Assembly (NCBI GenBank): GCA_023715865.1
Contig: JAMBOW010000001.1
Span: forward strand, 1,426,001-1,490,000
Length of the DNA stretch: 64,000 bases
Origin: Neobacillus mesonae
GTDB lineage: Bacteria; Bacillota; Bacilli; Paenibacillales; Paenibacillaceae
Direction of reading: 5' to 3'
Under the pieces are notes generated by a model. That model made no database searches. It was not told the origin of the DNA and saw only the letters and a list, made by a program, of their open reading frames with translations. How positions within the stretch are numbered: the first letter of the stretch is position 1; every line of letters begins with the position of its first letter. Both the position numbers and the translations under genes were made by a program. Of this stretch, positions 26,189 through 35,621 are shown piece by piece.

Positions 26189-26908
26189 CTATTCTTCGAA
26201 CTCTACGTTATGATAAACCTGCTGCACGTCCTCAAGTTCCTCAAGCACGTCAATCAGCTTCTCAAACTGAGCAAGTGCATCGCCTTCTAGGGATACAAAC
26301 GTTTGTGGGAGCATCGTAAGCTCTGCTACAGTGAACTCGCTAACACCCGCGTCTTTGAATGCATCTTGTACCGCATGGAATTGATCCGGCTCAGCGTATA
26401 CGATGACCGCTTCATCTTCTTCCACAATATCACGGACATCCAGATCTGCTTCCATGAGCAGCTCCAGCACTTCGTCTGCAGATTTACCTTCGATCCCGAT
26501 TACAGCTGTTGAATCAAACATGTAGCTTACCGATCCACTGACACCCAGATTCCCGCCGTTCTTAGTAAAGGTAGAGCGAACTTCGGATGCCGTACGATTA
26601 ACGTTGTTTGTGAGCGCATCAACAATAACCATAGATCCGTTTGGACCAAATCCTTCGTATCTGAGCTCGTCGAAGTTCTCTTCCGAACCGCCTTTAGCTT
26701 TCTCCAGTGCACGGTCAATGATAGCTTTAGGTACGTTGTATGTCTTAGCACGTTCGAGTACAACCTTTAACGCGCGATTCGATTCCGGATCAGGCTCTCC
26801 CTGACGGGCAACCACATAAATCTCACGTCCGAATTTTGCATAAACGCGACTTGTGCTTGCATCTTTGGACGCTTTCTTTTCTTTAATATTATTCCATTTA
26901 CGACCCAT
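26189..26908 (-). CDS. YebC/PmpR-family protein, YeeI type
   Basis: The 239-residue protein begins [17 protein letters not shown] and shows [32 protein letters not shown] and a C-terminal DVQQVYHN, closely like B. subtilis YeeI. The YebC family was described as transcriptional regulators. Some members are now known to help ribosomes through difficult sequences, with YeeI-type proteins acting as translation factors. The exact role here is not decided by sequence. It is single-gene with its own terminator. Confidence 0.9.
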   Translation of the reverse strand: MGRKWNNIKEKKASKDASTSRVYAKFGREIYVVARQGEPDPESNRALKVVLERAKTYNVPKAIIDRALEKAKGGSEENFDELRYEGFGPNGSMVIVDALTNNVNRTASEVRSTFTKNGGNLGVSGSVSYMFDSTAVIGIEGKSADEVLELLMEADLDVRDIVEEDEAVIVYAEPDQFHAVQDAFKDAGVSEFTVAELTMLPQTFVSLEGDALAQFEKLIDVLEELEDVQQVYHNVEFEE

Positions 26909-27020
26909 AAAAATATTCGCTCGCTTTCAATATAGAATCTAAACAATCCTTTATATTATAGCTTTTACGGGCCAGCTTGAAAAGTTACGATGTCACATAG
27001 TCAACAAGATGTATAAAAAT

Positions 27021-28379
27021 TTACTTAACAGGTATTTGAATCTTCTCTTCTATATACCCCGGCAACTCCTGAATATTGAGTTTTAATGGCTGAGCATACT
27101 CAGCTTCTGGAAATGAATACTGATATCGAATCGTTTTTGTAGTTGTTTTTTCAGATACAAATTGTAAACCGGACCATTTTAACGGGAAAGAGGTACCATT
27201 TGCATCATGTATAAGTTCATCTTTATTAGGCATTAAGACATAATCTCCATACTCTTTATTTGTTATATCTTCAAAGAGAATGGAAACGGTAATCTCCTTA
27301 CCAGACTTCTCCACGTTCTCTAAAGAAATTCGTGCATCCGGCGTGCTGATTGTTTCTTCAGTAACCGTGTTGAATTGGAAGATTTGTCCTTTATCGTTCA
27401 GATGAAGACCTTCAGCTTCCAGTGTTAGTGTGCTTACGTTGTCATAATATGGGCTTTCAAAAATATAATATCTTCCTGATTCGTCAATGTTCCCTTGAAC
27501 TCCTTGTACTCTTCGCTTATACCCAGTATCATCTGTAAGCGTAAGGTTCATGAAGTCATTAATTTGTTTTTTATTTTTCGGATCGGCTGTAATTTTTATT
27601 TTTGCCTGGAGAGGAGTAATGATAAGCTTTTCAAATGTAACCCTCTGCCCCCCAATCTCTATCGTTTTATGGATCGATATGATTTCTTTCTTTCCAGCAT
27701 AACGACTTTGATCAATTCTCAGAGGAACTTCAATTAACTGACCTTTGTAATCTCCAGATATTACAACAGAATCAGCTAAAGTTTCGCCTTCGCTCATTTC
27801 AAATTGAGCCCTAGTGTAAACCTCAGAACGTGTATCATCAGTGTTTGATACAGAACTATTATGATTAGCATTTCCGATCACTTTGCCATTGCTGTCCTTT
27901 ACTGCAAACCATGAAAACTTTGATGCAGTGGCTTTTGCCTCCGTACCTTTTAAAGAATAAAGAACGGTCAACCTGTTCTCATCAGCAATGAGACCGCCTA
28001 TCGTTAGTGTACTCTTGCCTACGCTTGTTTGAATATTTACTTCCTGCAGGAGGTTCGAATCAATCGCATTCGCATACACACTGTTGTAACGCACCACCTC
28101 CACAAATTTGTTCATTAATGGGAGCTCGCTTACGATAGCAGCAAAGGCAGGAGATACTCGTATGCTGGCTGTAAATAGTATAAATAATGACGCTGCTGCG
28201 GCTGCCCAGATCATGCCGATCCGTCTTTTCTGACGAAATCTATGTCTCTTTTTTCCTTTTGCAAGACCGCTTTGTATCGTTTGATCTAGAGTGGATGAAG
28301 GGACCTGGCTTAAATGAGCATTTAGATCCTCCTTATCCTTTAGCACGGCTTGCTCCCACTCTTCTGTGGTGAAGTGCAT
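27021..28379 (-). CDS. DUF4179 anti-sigma factor-like membrane protein
   Basis: The 452-residue protein has a cytoplasmic N-terminus of about 53 residues, one membrane helix (about 54-71) and a large extracytoplasmic region with DUF4179-like and C-terminal beta domains. The ATG at 28379 has AAGGGGGAG seven bases upstream. This puts its first 47 bases inside the end of the sigma gene, suggesting translational coupling and a role as its anti-sigma factor. DUF4179 proteins are commonly encoded beside ECF sigma factors. It has a paralogue at 29065-30372. Confidence 0.8.
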   Translation of the reverse strand: MHFTTEEWEQAVLKDKEDLNAHLSQVPSSTLDQTIQSGLAKGKKRHRFRQKRRIGMIWAAAAASLFILFTASIRVSPAFAAIVSELPLMNKFVEVVRYNSVYANAIDSNLLQEVNIQTSVGKSTLTIGGLIADENRLTVLYSLKGTEAKATASKFSWFAVKDSNGKVIGNANHNSSVSNTDDTRSEVYTRAQFEMSEGETLADSVVISGDYKGQLIEVPLRIDQSRYAGKKEIISIHKTIEIGGQRVTFEKLIITPLQAKIKITADPKNKKQINDFMNLTLTDDTGYKRRVQGVQGNIDESGRYYIFESPYYDNVSTLTLEAEGLHLNDKGQIFQFNTVTEETISTPDARISLENVEKSGKEITVSILFEDITNKEYGDYVLMPNKDELIHDANGTSFPLKWSGLQFVSEKTTTKTIRYQYSFPEAEYAQPLKLNIQELPGYIEEKIQIPVK

Positions 28380-28908
28380 GCTCCGTCTCCCCCTTATCCT
28401 GCGTCTCAATACGCATTAGTTTCAGTGCCTTATTAAGCCATGTGCGAATGGTTCCATCCGGTCGCTCCAACAGCTCAGCAATCTCTGTAATGGTCATATC
28501 CCGGTAATATTTAAGGACAATAACCATTCGGTATTTCGGCGGAAGAGCGGTGACCAAGGTTTCCATATCGATTTTACTTGCCGTATCACCGGCAACAGCT
28601 TCCTCACTAACCCGATCAAATCTTTCTATATCCGATGGAAGTTCCCTTTTCTTCTTTTTTTGTTCATCCATGCACACGCGGATTAAAATACGAATAACCC
28701 AAGTAGTAAAATATTCAGGCTGCTTCAGCGTGCTCCGTTTTGCCCATACTCTGCTCACCGTTTCCTGTACAGCATCCAGCGCGTCCGCCTCGTTTCGCAT
28801 ATAAGAATATGCAATGCTATACATTCTTTCCTTATCTGCATGAATTCTTTGGATAAACGCCTCTTCGTCGCCTTGTCTCGCTCTTAAGGCAAGCTCATGT
28901 AAGTTCAT
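28333..28908 (-). CDS. ECF-type RNA polymerase sigma factor
   Basis: The 191-residue protein has sigma region 2 (about 10-75, including DALDAVQETVSRVW and FTTWVIRILIRVCMDE) and region 4 (about 115-170, LPPKYRMVIVLKYYRDMTITEIAELL and GTIRTWLNKALK). No region 3 is present, as expected for ECF factors. GGGAGGG precedes the ATG. It overlaps the downstream anti-sigma gene. A candidate self-recognised promoter lies about 40 bp upstream. It probably responds to cell-envelope stress, but the signal is unknown. Confidence 0.9.
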   Translation of the reverse strand: MNLHELALRARQGDEEAFIQRIHADKERMYSIAYSYMRNEADALDAVQETVSRVWAKRSTLKQPEYFTTWVIRILIRVCMDEQKKKKRELPSDIERFDRVSEEAVAGDTASKIDMETLVTALPPKYRMVIVLKYYRDMTITEIAELLERPDGTIRTWLNKALKLMRIETQDKGETEHALHHRRVGASRAKG

Positions 28909-28946
28909 GCCTTCCCTCCCGTATTTTTGCAGCTGCTTGTCTATTA

Positions 28947-28973
28947 GACGTGCGAGTCGGCAGTTCGGTTTTA
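28947..28973 (-). promoter_or_regulatory. Candidate ECF promoter of the sigma gene
   Basis: Leftward, TAAAAC (28973-28968), a 17-bp spacer and CGTC (28950-28947) fit the general ECF pattern of an AAC -35 and a CGTC/CGTA -10. The same arrangement occurs before the paralogue at 30372. Confidence 0.55.
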
Positions 28974-28989
28974 TGTATTAGAGAACTTG

Positions 28990-29040
28990 AAAAACCGCAA
29001 ATGAAATACACCATAAAGCATGCATCTCAATTTGCGGACA
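28990..29040 (-). terminator. Terminator between the paralogue and the sigma gene
   Basis: CCGCAAAT (28995-29002) pairs with ATTTGCGG (29030-29037). Leftward the stem is followed by TTTTTC. It separates the 29065-30372 gene from the sigma operon. Confidence 0.7.
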
Positions 29041-29064
29041 TATTTAAAGATAAAACTAATTTTA

Positions 29065-30372
29065 TTAATAGAGAGGGACTTCAAGCCTGTGTTTAATATA
29101 TCCAGGATATTCATCAAGCTTAAAGGTTAACGGCTGTTCGTACTTTTCCTTTGGAATAGAATAATAGTTGATATAAGTAATCTGCTTGTCATCCATATCC
29201 GTAGTACTCTTCGTACCGTTTCTATCTAAAAGCTGATATTCGATTCCAGCGGCATCGGTGAACGATCCTTTATGTTCGAATAACTGATATCCCCGAGCAT
29301 GATTTGGCACGGCAGGTTCTAACTCCTCATATTGAATCGAAAGCTCGAAATGATCCTCCATCCGATTAACCTCAATAAGCTTAAGCTGATCATCCGGCGC
29401 TTCTACTATTTCGCCCTTTTCCGTGTTGATCACCAGCACTCCATCTTTTTCAGAAATATAGGCTCCATCCATAGCTAAAAAAAGCTTGTTAGGTTGTTCA
29501 AAGTAAGTACTCTCCATGTATGCCGTATATGTTCCTTCACTTAAGTCACCGGATCCGATTATGCCATTCATGATTTCGCTCCACTTATTCCCGTTGTCAT
29601 CGGCTAATGATAACCCTATCAAGCTGTTTACCTTATTCTTATTGTCTTTGAATGTTTCCATTCTAATTTTGTTTTTTAGAGGCAGGACTTCCATATCATG
29701 AAGCAGCACCTTTTGACTGTCTATAACGATCTCCTTGTTTATATCGATATTTTCGCGCATGCCAGAGAAACGGGAATGATCCACAGGAATGATGACCTTC
29801 AGCTGCTGATCTTGTATTTCTAGCTCCAGCTTCAATTCCTTGGGTATAACTTCTCCATCCTGCATATTCAGAGAAATGCTGCGGTAAATGCTGGTATCCT
29901 CTTCATCTATCGCTAGAGCGCCTGAACTAACCGAATGGGGTAAATCTTTGCCGATAATTAATTCAACATTTCTAACTTCGTCCTCGTTCTTCATAAGCTC
30001 CGGTCCACTAACAGAGTAAAGCACAACCGCTTTTTCCTCGTCAGCGATGACACCTCCCACGGTTAAAGCATAATCTCCGCTTGAGTCCGTTGTATGATAC
30101 TCCTGCAAAAGATTATTTTCTGCCGCAATCATCAGTGTCTTATCGTAATCAATGACTTCAATATATTTCTTCATCTCGGGTGAAAATCGACTCTCCGCCT
30201 TCATATCCGGAAAGGTCTGCTCCATGACCAAGTACCCTGCTAACAGGAAAGCTGCAATAGAAGCAGTAAGCATAAAGATGTTTTTCTTTTTAGTTCGATG
30301 TTTCGTTTGTTTCTTTGCCTCATTCATATGCTCATCCTGCATCAGGTTTTCGCTGTTATTTTGAGAATCCAT
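29065..30372 (-). CDS. DUF4179 membrane protein, paralogue without full sigma-binding domain
   Basis: The 435-residue protein is homologous to the anti-sigma protein at 27021-28379 across the extracytoplasmic part. Shared segments include LLQE and GG-x-IADE. The matching pairs VDHSRFSGMREN and IDQSRYAGKKEI also align. Its cytoplasmic part is only about 30 residues, very rich in Lys and Gln, before a membrane helix at about 31-50. It therefore may not bind a sigma factor and could instead be a decoy or sensor subunit. The ATG at 30372 follows GGGAGGGAG closely. It is separately terminated from the sigma gene but has a similar candidate promoter. Confidence 0.75.
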   Translation of the reverse strand: MDSQNNSENLMQDEHMNEAKKQTKHRTKKKNIFMLTASIAAFLLAGYLVMEQTFPDMKAESRFSPEMKKYIEVIDYDKTLMIAAENNLLQEYHTTDSSGDYALTVGGVIADEEKAVVLYSVSGPELMKNEDEVRNVELIIGKDLPHSVSSGALAIDEEDTSIYRSISLNMQDGEVIPKELKLELEIQDQQLKVIIPVDHSRFSGMRENIDINKEIVIDSQKVLLHDMEVLPLKNKIRMETFKDNKNKVNSLIGLSLADDNGNKWSEIMNGIIGSGDLSEGTYTAYMESTYFEQPNKLFLAMDGAYISEKDGVLVINTEKGEIVEAPDDQLKLIEVNRMEDHFELSIQYEELEPAVPNHARGYQLFEHKGSFTDAAGIEYQLLDRNGTKSTTDMDDKQITYINYYSIPKEKYEQPLTFKLDEYPGYIKHRLEVPLY

Positions 30373-30417
30373 ATACTCCCTCCCCCTTATACGCATTTTT
30401 CTACATTCATCTATAGA

Positions 30418-30444
30418 AACGTATTCGGCGTAGGGTAGGTTTGC
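30418..30444 (-). promoter_or_regulatory. Candidate ECF promoter of the DUF4179 paralogue
   Basis: Leftward, GCAAAC (30444-30439), a 17-bp spacer and CGTT (30421-30418) match the candidate sigma-gene promoter in the AAAC and CGT cores and in exact spacing. Confidence 0.5.
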
Positions 30445-30482
30445 TGCCTGCCAGTAAACTTCAATTATTTTTTTGAAAAACG

Positions 30483-31088
30483 CTACAAAATCGACTTATC
30501 CACCGTCTTCATCATGTACAGCTTTTCCTTAAATCCAAGTCGTTTACGAAACAGTCTTTGCTTCACTGTCTTATATACGCGAAAACCCTGCTTTTCGTAA
30601 ATGGAGCGGGCTGCTCTGTTCGTATCAACTACCTCCAGTTTAAATACGTTAAAAGGAAGCTGTTGGATCAGGTGAAGCAGCATGGAGGTTGCGATACCTC
30701 GTCCTCGATACTTTGGATCGGTTGCCACCGCTTCTAGAAAACATTCATTCTCATTAAGCGGAAGCTTTTTATGAAACTGATTTGCAAGAAAATAGTGAAC
30801 TACACTGCCTTGAGTGGTACCCAGTACCCTTTTTAACGCATCCTTCTCAAAATGCTGGGAACGACTACTGCTTGTAGAGTATGCCATGATCCCGACGATC
30901 TGGTGATCCATTACAGCCGCATAGAATTGTTTTTCAATAAACGATGATTTTATTATTTTCGTCAATACAGTTTCATCTTTCGACAATGAACTTAACTCAC
31001 TATAATAGCTATTTACATAGACTTCAGCTGCCTGCAGTATCTGTTGTTCAGTAAGCTTAGACATGCTGACTATTTCAAGTGACTCCAT
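30483..31088 (-). CDS. GNAT-family N-acetyltransferase
   Basis: The 201-residue protein has the GNAT core, with acetyl-CoA loop PKYRGRGIATSMLLHLI at about 130-150 and the VDTNRAARSIYEKQGFRVYK end. The substrate is unknown. The start is set at ATG 31088, seven bases after GGAGGTGA. An upstream TTG is too close to that site. Confidence 0.85.
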   Translation of the reverse strand: MESLEIVSMSKLTEQQILQAAEVYVNSYYSELSSLSKDETVLTKIIKSSFIEKQFYAAVMDHQIVGIMAYSTSSSRSQHFEKDALKRVLGTTQGSVVHYFLANQFHKKLPLNENECFLEAVATDPKYRGRGIATSMLLHLIQQLPFNVFKLEVVDTNRAARSIYEKQGFRVYKTVKQRLFRKRLGFKEKLYMMKTVDKSIL

Positions 31089-31198
31089 TACCAATCACCT
31101 CCATGAGTATGATATCTATTCAATATTGTTCTTGTAACGTGCGCCAGATGGAATGTCATCTACATCTATAGACTGATTTTAATTAAAAGGGAGAAAAT

Positions 31199-31951
31199 AT
31201 GCCTCTAACATTCGCACATCCCGCAGCCGTGCTGCCTTTTTCACGCAACAGCAAATACATTCATTTCACCGCCTTGGTGCTTGGAAGCATGGCCCCAGAT
31301 TTTGAATACTTCTTAAGAGGGCAGCCTGCCGGAATGACGGGACATACCTACGCCGGATTTTTTTACTTTAATCTGCCGCTTGTCGCTCTAATCTATTTCA
31401 TCTATCACTTTTTCATACATAAAACGTTATTTGATCATTTACCTTTATTTTTACAGGATCGATATGAACGCAAGTCAAATCTAAGCATTCCAGCCAAGGT
31501 GATCGTCTTCTGTTATTCTGCATTATTGGGTATGCTTACTCACGTCGTTTGGGATGCTTTCACCCACCAGCACGGATTTATGGTTGGAGTGATACCAATA
31601 CTGGACTTTACTTTTCATCTCTCTGGCTATGACATTCCGGTCTATAAGTTTTTGCAGCATGGAGGGACACTTGCCGGACTTACGCTGATTCTTGTTTACA
31701 TGCTGTTTCGTGCGAGAAAATATAAACAATGGGTTCATCGTGAAATTCCTTCTCTTCGAAAATGGATTTACTGGTCAGGCATCTGCTTATTCGCACTTAT
31801 TCTCTTTATGTTCTGGAATATGGCTGATCCTGTACCTATTCAAAGCTATGGTGTTCATGTTGTCAGGATCATCGATTCGAGCTTAATCAGTCTGCTTCTC
31901 GTTTCCATCCTATTTAATCTGATGAATAAAAAGACGCTTCTCCGTATTTGA
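31199..31951 (+). CDS. DUF4184 membrane protein
   Basis: The 250-residue protein begins MPLTFAHPAAVLPF and continues with a HFTALVLGSMAPDFEYFL segment typical of DUF4184. It has about five to six membrane helices and several histidines and aspartates near the membrane face (HVVWDAFTHQHGF), which recall metal-dependent membrane hydrolases. Activity is unproven. GGGAG precedes the ATG. It is divergent from the GNAT gene. Confidence 0.8.
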   Translation: MPLTFAHPAAVLPFSRNSKYIHFTALVLGSMAPDFEYFLRGQPAGMTGHTYAGFFYFNLPLVALIYFIYHFFIHKTLFDHLPLFLQDRYERKSNLSIPAKVIVFCYSALLGMLTHVVWDAFTHQHGFMVGVIPILDFTFHLSGYDIPVYKFLQHGGTLAGLTLILVYMLFRARKYKQWVHREIPSLRKWIYWSGICLFALILFMFWNMADPVPIQSYGVHVVRIIDSSLISLLLVSILFNLMNKKTLLRI

Positions 31952-31963
31952 GAAGCGCCTTTC
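31929..31963. terminator. Bidirectional terminator overlapping a stop codon
   Basis: CGCTTCTC (31935-31942) pairs with GAGAAGCG (31950-31957), extended by AAAG/CTTT. The stop codon of the DUF4184 gene (31949-31951) lies at the base of the right arm. Leftward it also ends the sugar operon. Confidence 0.8.
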
Positions 31964-31984
31964 AGCTTAATTCACTATATGAAC

Positions 31985-32956
31985 TTATTGTCTATCGAGA
32001 TATGCATAAGCAGCCAAGGCTACTTCAGCAGCTGCATATCCATCCTCTCCAGTAACCGAAACTGGCAATCCTTCCAGTATGCGGTCAATAAAATCCTGAA
32101 GCATGTAATGATCCATCTTGTCTCCCCAATAGCTGTAACGGGCTTTACCATGCTCCATGCTGAACACCTCGTTCACTTGTGCAAAAGCATCCATTCTTAT
32201 GACTCCATTGGTTCCGATAATATCGAGCAACACATCTCCCCAGTATGGAAATACCGGATTACGGGACCAGCTGGTGTCAATCATACCGATAGCTCCACTT
32301 TCATATTCCAAATGCACAAAGCCGGAATCCTCCACAGGTATATCGTGAAAGAGAGTTCCTTTTTCCGCATGAACAACACGCGGCTTTGCTCCAAGCATCC
32401 AGTTCAGCAAATCAGTTACATGCACGGTATGATCAAGTATTGCGCCTCCTCCCGACAACTGCGGATCGACAAACCAGCCTCCCGGCATACCGCCACGGTT
32501 ATACCCCTTAACTGCAAGCACTTCTCCGATTTCACCTCGGTCTAATGCTTCCTTCACCTGAACGACTGCCGGTAGAAAACGGCAGGGAAAGGCTGTCATA
32601 AGCTGAACTTGCTTCTCTTTGCAGACTTCTATCATCTGACGCATTTCCACAAGGCTAGTTCCAAGCGGTTTTTCACACAAAATATGCTTGCCTGCCTTCG
32701 CACTGTCAATAACGATGGCTGCATGATGAACATTCTCCGAACAAATGATTACAGCATCCAATTCCGGCATACCGAGCAGCTCTTGATAGTCCTTGTGATA
32801 TTGAATTCCGTCCCGCTCAGCAATATGTTGTACTCGATTATGTACAGGATCTGCAATCGCGGTCACCTCAGCATTTTCGATTTGCTGCAGCTGTCTGTAA
32901 TAACTAAAGGCATGAGAATGGGCGAAGCTGATCATTCCAATCTGAAGCTTACGCAT
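31985..32956 (-). CDS. Gfo/Idh/MocA-family dehydrogenase (1)
   Basis: The 323-residue protein has an N-terminal NAD(P)-binding domain (about 1-120) and the family signature EKPLGTSLVEMR, with the catalytic-type lysine in EKP. The C-terminal domain includes GGGAILDHTVHVTDLLNWMLG. Members oxidise or epimerise sugars and cyclitols. It is the last gene of the sugar-uptake operon and overlaps the previous dehydrogenase gene by 8 bp, so the two probably act in sequence on the imported sugar. Confidence 0.88.
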   Translation of the reverse strand: MRKLQIGMISFAHSHAFSYYRQLQQIENAEVTAIADPVHNRVQHIAERDGIQYHKDYQELLGMPELDAVIICSENVHHAAIVIDSAKAGKHILCEKPLGTSLVEMRQMIEVCKEKQVQLMTAFPCRFLPAVVQVKEALDRGEIGEVLAVKGYNRGGMPGGWFVDPQLSGGGAILDHTVHVTDLLNWMLGAKPRVVHAEKGTLFHDIPVEDSGFVHLEYESGAIGMIDTSWSRNPVFPYWGDVLLDIIGTNGVIRMDAFAQVNEVFSMEHGKARYSYWGDKMDHYMLQDFIDRILEGLPVSVTGEDGYAAAEVALAAYAYLDRQ

Positions 32957-33956
32957 CTCTCCACCACCCTTTAGATAAGCGAAATGTGTTCATGTTTACG
33001 GATTGCTTATGTTCCGCTGAGAAGCGTGCCGCTTCAATTACAATGGCAGCGTTCCATGAATCTCGATAAGTAATTTCAGGCTTTGTTTGGTTAGATGTAG
33101 TCTGTATTACTGATCGAATAAATCGGCTGGTTGAATCCTCGAATGACGGACTGCTCAAGCTAATTTCTGATCGCCGATGAGGAGATTCGGAATCCACTAT
33201 CGTGTATTTTGCTGCATCAGAATGAATTTTCCTAACTTCCACAGCTGCGCTTTTCTCCGAATTGGATCGAATAATCCCTTTATTCCCGGCCATTTCAACT
33301 TCAGTTGAGCCATGTCCCGAAACCTCTAAAATTCCTTCCAAATTTACGATGGTTCCTCTCTGAAACTTCAAGGTCACCAGAACAAATTGAGTTAAACTTC
33401 TGCTAATCTGCTGGGCAAATACAGTTTCAACCTCCCCTAACAAATGACACATGTACTCAATATCTTCGATCAAGGAGTTCATCAGGTTATGATGAGAATT
33501 TGCGATAACCCGCCGAATATGTACTACTCCCGGCTGCCCGATAGCACCTGCTTTTACATTCTGTGCCATATCTGCATAAGCAGGATCGTGCAGAGCATGG
33601 TGATAAGGGATCACCTTTGCACCGTGCAAACTGCAGATTTCTTCGATTCTATCCATTTCAGAGGAATGAACGCCAATCGGTTTATCGCATACAAGATGAA
33701 TTCCTTCCTTTGCAGCAAGGTACAGATCAGATAAGTGCTCCACTGCTGGAAATGTAAAGTGAAGCAGATCCGGCTTTGCTTTTGCAAGAAGATCCGGCAG
33801 CGAATTGAAAGCTGTTGTATTATAATGATCCGCCCAGCTTAATGCTGCACCAAAATTACGGTCACAAATACCTATTAACTCTACTCCTGGGTGCTTTGAA
33901 TAAGATTCTGCGTATCTTTTTCCATCAGCCCCACATCCCATGATTGCTATCTTCAT
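32949..33956 (-). CDS. Gfo/Idh/MocA-family dehydrogenase (2)
   Basis: The roughly 335-residue protein starts with a Rossmann motif (MKIAIMGCGADGKRYAES) and has the signature CDKPIGVHSSEMD, again with the lysine-proline pair, then a longer divergent C-terminal domain. The start is placed at ATG 33956. Two ATGs further upstream (33974 and 33986) overlap the previous gene, and none has a clear ribosome binding site, so translation may be coupled. It sits between the transporter genes and the other dehydrogenase. Confidence 0.85.
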   Translation of the reverse strand: MKIAIMGCGADGKRYAESYSKHPGVELIGICDRNFGAALSWADHYNTTAFNSLPDLLAKAKPDLLHFTFPAVEHLSDLYLAAKEGIHLVCDKPIGVHSSEMDRIEEICSLHGAKVIPYHHALHDPAYADMAQNVKAGAIGQPGVVHIRRVIANSHHNLMNSLIEDIEYMCHLLGEVETVFAQQISRSLTQFVLVTLKFQRGTIVNLEGILEVSGHGSTEVEMAGNKGIIRSNSEKSAAVEVRKIHSDAAKYTIVDSESPHRRSEISLSSPSFEDSTSRFIRSVIQTTSNQTKPEITYRDSWNAAIVIEAARFSAEHKQSVNMNTFRLSKGWWRDA

Positions 33957-33963
33957 CCGTTTA

Positions 33964-35583
33964 TCAGCTGGCATTATAGCGCTCATAAGCAGTTTGATAG
34001 ATATTCATATACTCTTCGAGCCCCATTTTTTCAATCGTGTTTACGTACTCTTCCCATTGATCAAACGATGCGCTGCCATTAACGAATTTGGCTTCCATTT
34101 CTCCAATATAATCTTGGATGTCTTTACCTACCGAGGACATATATTCAGTCTCTTCATTGGTAAAGTTAAAGTTAAACCAAATATCTTCAACTGCATTTGG
34201 CTCAGCCTTTTCAGCTGCTTCCATTGAATTTGGCAAAGTCTCAGAGCCTTTGAAGTATTCTCCCTTCACATAACCAGGATAACTTCCGCCTGTCCAGGTA
34301 AAGTACTTTGTCAGCGCCTGGTCCATTGTCAGTCCGTCCGGATTATTTGTGATTTCTTCAATATATTCCAGCTCTCCATCAGCATTTTTGTTATAAGTTG
34401 TTCCTTCTTCTCCCATGAAGAAGAACGTAGCGCCTTCCTGGCCATAAAAGTGATCCATCCAGCGAATGGTTGCTTCCGGATGTTCATTTTTATCTGTGAT
34501 AGCAAAGGCACCAACGTGTACCATTGGAACTTTTACATGGGAATACAGCTTATCTCCATGCGGACCTTCCAGCGCGCCGAGACCGATGAAATTATCCTTG
34601 CCCATAACCGTGTCTGGATTCGGAACAATCGTCGAGCCCAGCAGATCTGCCTGTCCCTTGGCGTTTAATGCACTGCTCTCAATTGTGAATATTTCTTTGT
34701 CAATCAGGCCTTCAGTATAGAGCTTGTTCATAAACTGTAGCATTTCTTTATATTCCGGAAGAGTCTTGGTAAAGCGCAGCTCATTCGTGTCCGGATCAAC
34801 GTCAACAAATTTATGTCCTAGTCCCTTGGTTCCGAGACCCCATGCCCCTTTGATCTGATCAATAATTGGGGTAATTCCATTACCACCGAACGGAACTTCA
34901 TCATTTTTGCCGTTTCCATTTAGATCCGTTTCTTTCACTGCCTTGAGATAATTATAGAATTCATCAATGGTTTCAGGCTCCTCCATATTCAGCTGCTTCA
35001 GCCAGTCTTCATTGATCCACAGCGGTGTACCGATCAGCATGGATAGGAAGTTCGGATCATAGACAGAAGGCAGTGAGTAGATATTGCCGTCCGGCATCGT
35101 CAGCCCTTTGCGGATATCCGGATTTTCCTCCATTAGCTTCTTAAAGTTGGGAGCATACTGATCAATCAAGTCATTCAGTGGAATAAATACACCTTGCGGG
35201 CCGTAACGGGTCAGCTCTGCTGAACCTACTCTCGCTGAGTAAAAGACATCTCCATAATCGCCGCCGGCAAGCGCTAGATTTCGTTTTTCAGTCAGCGTTT
35301 CAAAAGGAACCAGATTAAAATTGATATCAATATTAGACAGCTCCTGATACTTCTTCCACACTAATACCTCATCATAATTACTGCTGTTTCCGTTCCATTT
35401 GCCTGTGAAAAAGTCTAGTGTTATCTTCTCATTAACGATAGGCATTCCTGTCTCGTTCAGATTAGATGCTGCTTCCGGAGTACTTCCTTCGTCGGCAGTT
35501 TCGCCGCCTCCTGAACTGCAGCCTGCCATTAAGCTGGCAGCAATAACTAACGACAACGAAAGACTTCCCCATTTTTTCCACAT
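33964..35583 (-). CDS. Sugar ABC transporter substrate-binding lipoprotein
   Basis: The 539-residue protein has a lipoprotein signal peptide (MWKKWGSLSLSLVIAASLMAGC), with lipid-modified Cys22 by this start. It has the fold of family-1 extracellular solute-binding proteins of the long (LipO/YtcQ-like) type found with LplB/LplC permeases. It captures a sugar or oligosaccharide outside the membrane. The start is set at ATG 35583, about 11 bases after GAGGAG. A GTG at 35595 lies on top of that site. No ATPase gene is present; such importers usually share a common MsmX-type ATPase. Confidence 0.85.
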   Translation of the reverse strand: MWKKWGSLSLSLVIAASLMAGCSSGGGETADEGSTPEAASNLNETGMPIVNEKITLDFFTGKWNGNSSNYDEVLVWKKYQELSNIDINFNLVPFETLTEKRNLALAGGDYGDVFYSARVGSAELTRYGPQGVFIPLNDLIDQYAPNFKKLMEENPDIRKGLTMPDGNIYSLPSVYDPNFLSMLIGTPLWINEDWLKQLNMEEPETIDEFYNYLKAVKETDLNGNGKNDEVPFGGNGITPIIDQIKGAWGLGTKGLGHKFVDVDPDTNELRFTKTLPEYKEMLQFMNKLYTEGLIDKEIFTIESSALNAKGQADLLGSTIVPNPDTVMGKDNFIGLGALEGPHGDKLYSHVKVPMVHVGAFAITDKNEHPEATIRWMDHFYGQEGATFFFMGEEGTTYNKNADGELEYIEEITNNPDGLTMDQALTKYFTWTGGSYPGYVKGEYFKGSETLPNSMEAAEKAEPNAVEDIWFNFNFTNEETEYMSSVGKDIQDYIGEMEAKFVNGSASFDQWEEYVNTIEKMGLEEYMNIYQTAYERYNAS

Positions 35584-35621
35584 ACTCAATTTCACTCCTC
35601 AATTTTTAGTAAAATCTTTGT

